A DNA stretch of 9,921 nt from Treponema sp. (GTDB taxonomy: Bacteria > Spirochaetota > Spirochaetia > Treponematales > Breznakiellaceae), in assembly GCA_031284105.1 (NCBI GenBank), contig JAITAN010000033.1, positions 1-9,921 of the forward strand, in the 5' to 3' direction. A program made the translations under genes and the position numbers. Shown here in pieces: positions 6,575-9,921 of the stretch (within the stretch, counting starts at the first letter, position 1; each line of letters opens with the position of its first letter). The notes under the pieces are model-generated. The model was not told where the DNA came from and did not search any database. It saw nothing but the letters and a program-made list of their open reading frames with translations.

Positions 6575-6650
6575 GCGGACCCGCTATGGCGAATAATTCG
6601 GCGGCGCGGAGAATGGGATCGCTTACATTGATGCATTGGGAAAGCCGCAT
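6567..6650 (-). CDS. Possible 27-codon micro-ORF linking esterase and azlD
   Basis: Its ATG shares one base with the esterase stop (TGATG at 6652-6648), and its TAG lies inside the azlD start (ATGGATAG). It encodes MRLSQCINVSDPILRAAELF followed by AIAGPHG. Both overlaps are typical of translational coupling, so it could carry ribosomes from the esterase to azlD, which lacks its own binding site. I recognise no family. It may equally be a remnant left by loss of azlC, or chance. Confidence 0.3.
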   Translation of the reverse strand: MRLSQCINVSDPILRAAELFAIAGPHG

Positions 6651-8176
6651 CAGATATCATCCTCACAGCTTCTGAAAGGCATTGCCGCAAGCCCGTTTTT
6701 CGCGTATAGGGGCGTCGGCCCCCATTTGATCCACGCATAGCGCACGCGCACCGGGGCCGCCGCTTTATCCGAAGAAGCGCACACGGTTCCGCCCTCGATT
6801 TTCGCATCGGCCTTGTAGTACCTGCCGTCTTCACCGGCAACTTCAAAGCCCTCCAGTTCACCGCGGCTTTCAAGCCCGATCTCCGCGTTGGCAAAATACA
6901 CGCGGATAGCCCCGCCTTCGTTCTCGGCTTTGCGGAAAACAGGCCCATCGGCAGGCGACTCTCTGCCGTACGCCTTTTTAAGGGCCTGCAACGCAAGTCT
7001 AAAACCAACGGTCTGCTTGTCAAGCGGATGAATATTATCGAATTCGCCGCGGTCAATGATAACCGCCATGCCCGTATTGGCGACAAATCTCGACACTTTA
7101 TACTGATTCTCCCGTATGATGCACCACTGCTTACTGTTCTCAAGCCCCGCATCGCATTCTTCCTTTGTCGCATACATGGGGAGCTGTACAAACAAGAACG
7201 GCATATCCCGATTGCCCCAGTCCCCGCGCCATTGCCCGATGAGGTAGCACATCAGCTCCGCATAATCATCGGCCCGGTCCCAGTCTTCTTCCCCCTGATA
7301 GTAGAGAAACCCTTTCATGGCAAAAGGAGCGATACGGCGTACCATGGAATGATAGAGGTTGCTTGGACAATAGGGACTCTTCCTGCCGGCGGGTTGGGGC
7401 CATGGACACTCCCCGTATTCGGCCTTCAGCGTTTCCCATGTAACGGCAGGCTCGCGCTTCCGGCGCTCCTGTACGCGGGACTCCCACACGCGCTGATACG
7501 CAAAATAGGCTTCCATTTCGGCTTCCCACTGCTCATCGGTTTTATCGCCGATACGCGCCGCGTAATCGTCAAGACATTTTTGACCTGCTTTGCTTCGCCG
7601 CAGTTGTTCCTCGCTCATCCAGCAGCTTATGGACGTACCGCCCCAGTTGCAGCCGATGATCCCGATAGGCACGCCGGTCTCTGCCGCAACCGTACGCGCG
7701 AAGAAATACGCAACCGCGCTGAGCGCGCCGGCCGTTTCCGGCCCGCACACGTTCCACCCGTTGTTCCGTTCGGCTTTCAAAAAGGCGTCGTCAACAACCG
7801 CCTGTTTGACGGCTTGATATATACGGATATTGACATTCGCACACGCGGCAAGCTCTTCTTTGCCGTTCAGGCTGTTCTGTAGTTCCAGTTCCATGTTGCT
7901 CTGCCCGCCCGCAAGCCATACATCGCCGGCGATGACGTTTTTGAAACGGATTTCCGTGTCTCCATCGGACGCGCGCAGACTGTCCGTAACGCCCGCATGT
8001 TGCGGCGGAAGGAAACACCGCCATTTCCCATTACGCACAACCGCTTCCGCCTTACCGGTACCAAACCGCACCGTAACGGTTTTCCCTTCAATGCCCGTTC
8101 CCCACACCGGAACGGGCGTCTCCCGTTGCACTACCATATTATCTGAAAAAATAGGAACGATTTGTAACATTGCCAT
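6650..8176 (-). CDS. Sialate O-acetylesterase-family SGNH hydrolase
   Basis: A 508-residue esterase of the sialate O-acetylesterase/acetyl-xylan esterase group, which removes O-acetyl groups from sialic acids or plant and host glycans. The family's opening PIFSDNMVVQRE (8-19) and PVPVWG are present. Also present are WLAGGQSNME (87-96) with nucleophile Ser93, NWGGTSI (177-183), YYQGEEDW (292-299) and NIHPLDKQTVGFRLA (381-395) with the catalytic His. The end, LPAMPFRS, is where such proteins normally stop. The start at 8176 is chosen because AAGAGG lies 5 bases upstream and the domain begins at once. An in-frame extension to 8323 would translate promoter and repeat DNA. No signal peptide is visible from this start, so the enzyme may act in the cytoplasm on imported sugars. 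G+C is clearly higher than in the surface-polymer operon. Confidence 0.9.
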   Translation of the reverse strand: MAMLQIVPIFSDNMVVQRETPVPVWGTGIEGKTVTVRFGTGKAEAVVRNGKWRCFLPPQHAGVTDSLRASDGDTEIRFKNVIAGDVWLAGGQSNMELELQNSLNGKEELAACANVNIRIYQAVKQAVVDDAFLKAERNNGWNVCGPETAGALSAVAYFFARTVAAETGVPIGIIGCNWGGTSISCWMSEEQLRRSKAGQKCLDDYAARIGDKTDEQWEAEMEAYFAYQRVWESRVQERRKREPAVTWETLKAEYGECPWPQPAGRKSPYCPSNLYHSMVRRIAPFAMKGFLYYQGEEDWDRADDYAELMCYLIGQWRGDWGNRDMPFLFVQLPMYATKEECDAGLENSKQWCIIRENQYKVSRFVANTGMAVIIDRGEFDNIHPLDKQTVGFRLALQALKKAYGRESPADGPVFRKAENEGGAIRVYFANAEIGLESRGELEGFEVAGEDGRYYKADAKIEGGTVCASSDKAAAPVRVRYAWIKWGPTPLYAKNGLAAMPFRSCEDDI

Positions 8177-8204
8177 ACATACCTCTTGAATAGTAACGTG
8201 ATTA

Positions 8205-8262
8205 GTACTATACGGCGGCTCGCAGCGAACCGCCCATACAATTTTATCGACCAGTATAGTAC
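8205..8262. promoter_or_regulatory. Nested inverted repeats at the esterase promoter and leader
   Basis: Perfect 9-bp arms GTACTATAC (8205-8213) and GTATAGTAC (8254-8262) bracket a GC-rich stem of GGCGGCTCG (8214-8222) and CGAACCGCC (8226-8234). The GC stem has one C-A mismatch on the plus strand but becomes a G-U pair in minus-strand RNA, so it is better formed in the esterase transcript. The outer arms lie in the promoter spacer and about 25 bp downstream of the predicted start, as two operator half-sites might. Confidence 0.45.
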
Positions 8263-8269
8263 AAAACAA
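8241..8269 (-). promoter_or_regulatory. Predicted promoter of the esterase-azlD operon
   Basis: The minus strand has TTGTTT (8269-8264), exactly 17 bp, then TAAAAT (8246-8241). The predicted start near 8234 is the first base of the GC-rich hairpin, so the mRNA would begin with a stem-loop. Confidence 0.4.
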
Positions 8270-8284
8270 ACAAACATAAAAGCC

Positions 8285-8600
8285 CAGCCGGAGGCTGTTC
8301 CCTAAGCTTCGGTGTTGTATCAAACGGCGGACGTACGGCAGCAGCCGGAGGCTGTTCCCTAAGCTTCGGCGTTGTAAGTAAGGGCGGCAGTACGGCTTTC
8401 CCAGCCGGAGGCTGTTCCCTACCTTCGGTGTTATAAGTAATGGCGGCGTACGGCTTTTTGCCTACAGCCAGCCACAGGCTGTTTCTAACTTTCGGCGTTG
8501 TAAGCGCGGCGTACGACTTTTTGCCTACGGCAGCCGGAGGCTGTTCCATAACCTTCGGCGTTGTATCAAACGGCGGACGTACGGCTTTTTGCCTACAACT
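8285..8600. repeat. Tandem array of five degenerate ~60-bp units
   Basis: Units begin at 8285, 8342, 8402, 8469 and 8531, spaced 57-67 bp apart. Each opens with CAGCCGGAGGCTGTTCC (CAGCC and GGCTG can pair), then CTTCGGYGTTGTA and an end rich in GGCGG-GTACGG. The last three also carry CTTTTTGCCTAC. A truncated sixth start (TAGCCGG) lies at 8600. Several frames are open on both strands because of the repeat, but I see no credible gene. Confidence 0.85.
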
Positions 8601-8607
8601 AGCCGGT

Positions 8608-8775
8608 ATAACTCCGGGAATATTCCCAATAACTCCGGGAATATCTCCAATAAATTCGGGAATATCGCCAATAACTCCGGGAATATTCCCAATAAATTCG
8701 GGAATATCTCCAATAAATTCGGGAATATCTCCAATAAATTCGGGAATATTGCCAATAACTCCGGGAATATCCGGC
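8608..8775. repeat. Tandem array of eight 21-bp units
   Basis: Units start at 8608 and then exactly every 21 bp to 8755, with core ATAAMTYCGGGAATAT. Two versions occur: ATAACTCCGG (units 1, 2, 4, 8) and ATAAATTCGG (units 3, 5, 6, 7), with a variable 3-base segment near the end. GGGAATATTCCC in units 1 and 4 is a perfect 12-bp palindrome. Since 21 is divisible by three, most frames stay open and would encode seven-residue repeats, but no start site supports translation. The uniform period suggests recent slippage or selection on spacing of two helical turns. Confidence 0.9.
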
Positions 8776-8788
8776 ATATCTCCGCTTG

Positions 8789-8827
8789 TTTCGCTTATAC
8801 TTTCCCTTATGTTGCCGATAAGCGAAA
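8789..8827. promoter_or_regulatory. 10-bp inverted repeat overlapping a weak promoter for the 8892 gene
   Basis: TTTCGCTTAT (8789-8798) and ATAAGCGAAA (8818-8827) are perfect inverted arms separated by 19 bp. A weak plus-strand promoter, TTGTTT (8786-8791), 16 bp, TATGTT (8808-8813), lies within them. The site could be an operator or an RNA hairpin. The promoter assignment is tentative. Confidence 0.35.
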
Positions 8828-8840
8828 GTAGGACGCGCGG

Positions 8841-8858
8841 CGCGATAGCCCTATCGCG
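8841..8858 (+). promoter_or_regulatory. Leader hairpin upstream of the 8892 gene
   Basis: CGCGATAG and CTATCGCG are perfect arms around CC, forming at least a 7-bp stem with a GCCC loop in RNA. It ends about 20 bases before the AAAGGAGG ribosome-binding site (8879-8886). There is no T run, so it is unlikely to be a terminator. Confidence 0.4.
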
Positions 8859-8891
8859 GCGTTTCCTCATACGTTTACAAAGGAGGATGCT

Positions 8892-9548
8892 ATGGCTGAT
8901 TTTATTCCCGCAGCGGATGCTGATTTTGCCGAATGGGTCAAGAATTTTGGGGACCAAACGTCTCAACATCAGGCCGAATGGGGCTTGCCGCTTGATAAAA
9001 CCACCGCGCTCAAGGCTCATATTGATGCGTTTCTGGTCGTTTTTGAGAAAGCGGTGGGACCCGAAGCGACAAAAGGCGACATTGCGCTCAAAACCAGCAA
9101 GCGTAAAGCTCTTACCAAAGAGGTTCGGGATTACAAGAACAAGTACATCGACCCCAATGATGCCATCGGCGTGTTTGAACGCGACCTGCTCCGGCTGCCG
9201 CAGTTGAACACCGACCGCACGCCCAAGCCCGCGCCGAAGGATGCGCCCGAATGTGAGGTTTCCTTTCCCGGACCGCGCCGCGTGCATATACGGGTCCGCC
9301 GCGCCGGTTCAAAAACATGGAGGAGGGACCCCAATGCCGCGGGAGCGGTCATTGTCTACGACTTCTGCGATGAGCCGCCGGTAAACCACAAGAGTTTTAC
9401 GAACTCGCTCTTTTGCAGCAAACCGCGCTTTTCATTCGAGTTTCAGGAAGAGGACAGGGGGAAGAAGCTCTACTTCTCGATCTGCTGGCAGGCAGGCGGC
9501 GGGGACAAAAGCCCGTGGAGCGATCTTGAAAAAGCCGTCGTTCCCTGA
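8892..9548 (+). CDS. Conserved hypothetical protein, C-terminal fibronectin-III-like half
   Basis: A 218-residue protein with no signal peptide or membrane segment. Residues 1-105 are charged and probably helical, with FIPAADADFAEWVKNF at the start and YIDPNDAIGVFERDLL at 85-100. Residues about 117-218 look like a beta-sandwich domain with alternating strands, ending in KKLYFSICWQAGG and SPWSDLEKAVVP. I recall similar proteins, with a helical N-terminal half and a final GPWS-AIIP type ending, as uncharacterised proteins of host-associated spirochaetes and Bacteroidetes; this is memory, not a search. The start is secure: AAAGGAGG lies 5 bases before the ATG. It stands alone between a repeat-filled region and a strong terminator. 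The function is unknown. Confidence 0.8.
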   Translation: MADFIPAADADFAEWVKNFGDQTSQHQAEWGLPLDKTTALKAHIDAFLVVFEKAVGPEATKGDIALKTSKRKALTKEVRDYKNKYIDPNDAIGVFERDLLRLPQLNTDRTPKPAPKDAPECEVSFPGPRRVHIRVRRAGSKTWRRDPNAAGAVIVYDFCDEPPVNHKSFTNSLFCSKPRFSFEFQEEDRGKKLYFSICWQAGGGDKSPWSDLEKAVVP

Positions 9549-9562
9549 TGGAATGGGAAGCG

Positions 9563-9592
9563 AATCCGCGCCTTTTACGGCGCGGATTTTTT
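9563..9592 (+). terminator. Intrinsic terminator after the 8892 gene
   Basis: AATCCGCGCC (9563-9572) and GGCGCGGATT (9579-9588) form a perfect 10-bp GC-rich stem with a 6-nt loop, running directly into TTTTTT (9587-9592), 14 bp after the stop codon. Confidence 0.92.
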
Positions 9593-9820
9593 ATTGAGGA
9601 CGCCCGCGGTTAATGAACGCATAGGCGCTCACACTTGTAACTTCCAACCACGATTCCCGCGAAACATACAAACGCCGGCATGTCTTGTTCCTTATCCCCT
9701 CGCAGGAGCAATCCGCATTCGCCGCGCCGTCTTGGAGGTAACCGCCCACTCTTCTTTATGGCTATTATGCTTTATTAGTCCCCGTCTTTTCTAAATTGCT
9801 ACATGAGAATTTTTTATAAT
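9593..9820. other. Intergenic stretch without a recognised gene
   Basis: I see no gene, RNA or mobile element here. One short open frame on the plus strand lacks a ribosome-binding site and family resemblance. The sequence is mixed in composition, with a GC-rich left half and an AT-rich right half leading to the next promoter. A TATAAT at 9815-9820 has no well-spaced -35 box. Confidence 0.4.
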
Positions 9821-9826
9821 CTTTGT

Positions 9827-9864
9827 CTTGCTTTTTCTCATAAAGCAAGATACTATAATAGTAT
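9827..9864 (+). promoter_or_regulatory. Promoter region with hairpin and palindromic operator candidate for the 9889 gene
   Basis: CTTGCTTT (9827-9834) and AAAGCAAG (9842-9849) are perfect inverted arms around 7 bases. Immediately after, ATACTAT-A-ATAGTAT (9850-9864) is a perfect palindrome containing TATAAT (9854-9859). A -35 TTGCTT (9828-9833) lies 17 bp before TACTAT (9851-9856), or 20 bp before TATAAT. A repressor bound to the palindrome would cover the -10 box. Confidence 0.5.
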
Positions 9865-9888
9865 ATATTAAGAGAGAAGGTAGGCGTT

Positions 9889-9921
9889 ATGGACGGATTA
9901 TCATTAAAAGAACGTTACGGG
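9889..9921 (+). CDS. Start of an unidentified gene (partial, runs off the right edge)
   Basis: The ATG at 9889 lies 8 bases after AGAAGG (9875-9880), and the first 11 codons give MDGLSLKERYG before the window ends. The promoter region upstream supports a real start. Too little is present to name a family. Confidence 0.6.
   Translation, partial: MDGLSLKERYG

Noticed and set aside
6562..7191. A 209-codon minus-strand frame that reaches the azlD start, considered as a missing azlC
   Set aside because: It is in another frame of the esterase gene, Arg-rich and not hydrophobic, so it cannot be AzlC.
7028..7882. A 284-codon plus-strand frame
   Set aside because: It is antisense to the esterase, whose catalytic motifs are all present. 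High G+C explains the long shadow frame.
8285..8775. CRISPR array
   Set aside because: The 60-bp units vary in length and have no unique spacers, the 21-bp units have no spacers at all, and no cas gene is present.
8440..9207. A 255-codon plus-strand frame through the repeats giving seven-residue PITPGIS-type repeats
   Set aside because: It has no ribosome-binding site, runs out of frame into the supported 8892 gene, and other frames through the array are equally open.
8244..9287. A 347-codon open frame on the minus strand spanning both repeat arrays and the 8892 gene
   Set aside because: It is open because 21-bp repeats preserve frame and it lies antisense to a gene with a strong ribosome-binding site. 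It has no binding site of its own and its product is mostly repeat.
9594..9794. A 66-codon plus-strand frame after the terminator
   Set aside because: It begins within the terminator tail with no ribosome-binding site and no recognisable features.

Overview
The window looks like a chromosomal piece of a host-associated bacterium. My best guess is a Treponema-like spirochaete, and this is inference. It rests on the mixture of a variable surface-glycan operon, a long poly-G tract inside a gene, abundant short intergenic repeats and a lone hypothetical gene of a type I associate with gut treponemes. No rRNA, tRNA, CRISPR array or transposase was seen. Base composition is uneven. Sampled lines of the left end (1-2550) are near 40% G+C, while the esterase gene (6650-8176) reaches well above 60% in places.

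Left third (1-4860, all minus strand): a tightly packed three-gene surface-polymer operon read right to left. It starts at a recognisable promoter (4826-4854) and a folded leader (4748-4821). The genes are a five-bladed-propeller protein resembling the N-terminal domain of GINT1-type enzymes (3843-4721), a membrane-anchored CDP-glycerol glycerophosphotransferase with a YIDPGTGS motif (2546-3892), and a large protein fusing a YidC/Oxa1 domain to a sulfatase/LTA-synthase-like catalytic domain (1-2553). The last gene is open in one frame for 851 codons and runs off the window. Together they suggest transfer of phosphoglycerol groups onto an envelope glycan. A run of 15 G on the coding strand (404-418) sits inside the catalytic domain. 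It is in frame here, but gaining or losing one G gives a stop within about 6-8 codons, so this is a strong candidate for an on/off phase-variable switch of the cell surface.

Middle (4860-6160): intergenic DNA with two inverted copies of a short repeat flanking a small VOC-superfamily gene (5156-5557, minus). Next comes a decayed DUF4180-like gene (5790-6098, minus) that keeps a good promoter and ribosome-binding site but has one in-frame stop and two frame breaks.

Right of centre (6158-8280, minus): a sialate O-acetylesterase-family gene followed by an azlD-like half-transporter with no azlC. The two are bridged by a 27-codon micro-ORF that overlaps both. The predicted transcript start coincides with a GC-rich hairpin.

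Right end (8285-9921): two adjacent tandem-repeat arrays (five units of about 60 bp, then eight exact-period 21-bp units) fill the divergent intergenic region. They are followed by a plus-strand gene for a conserved hypothetical protein (8892-9548) with a textbook terminator (9563-9592), a non-coding stretch, and the first 11 codons of another plus-strand gene (9889 onward) behind a palindrome that overlaps a perfect TATAAT.
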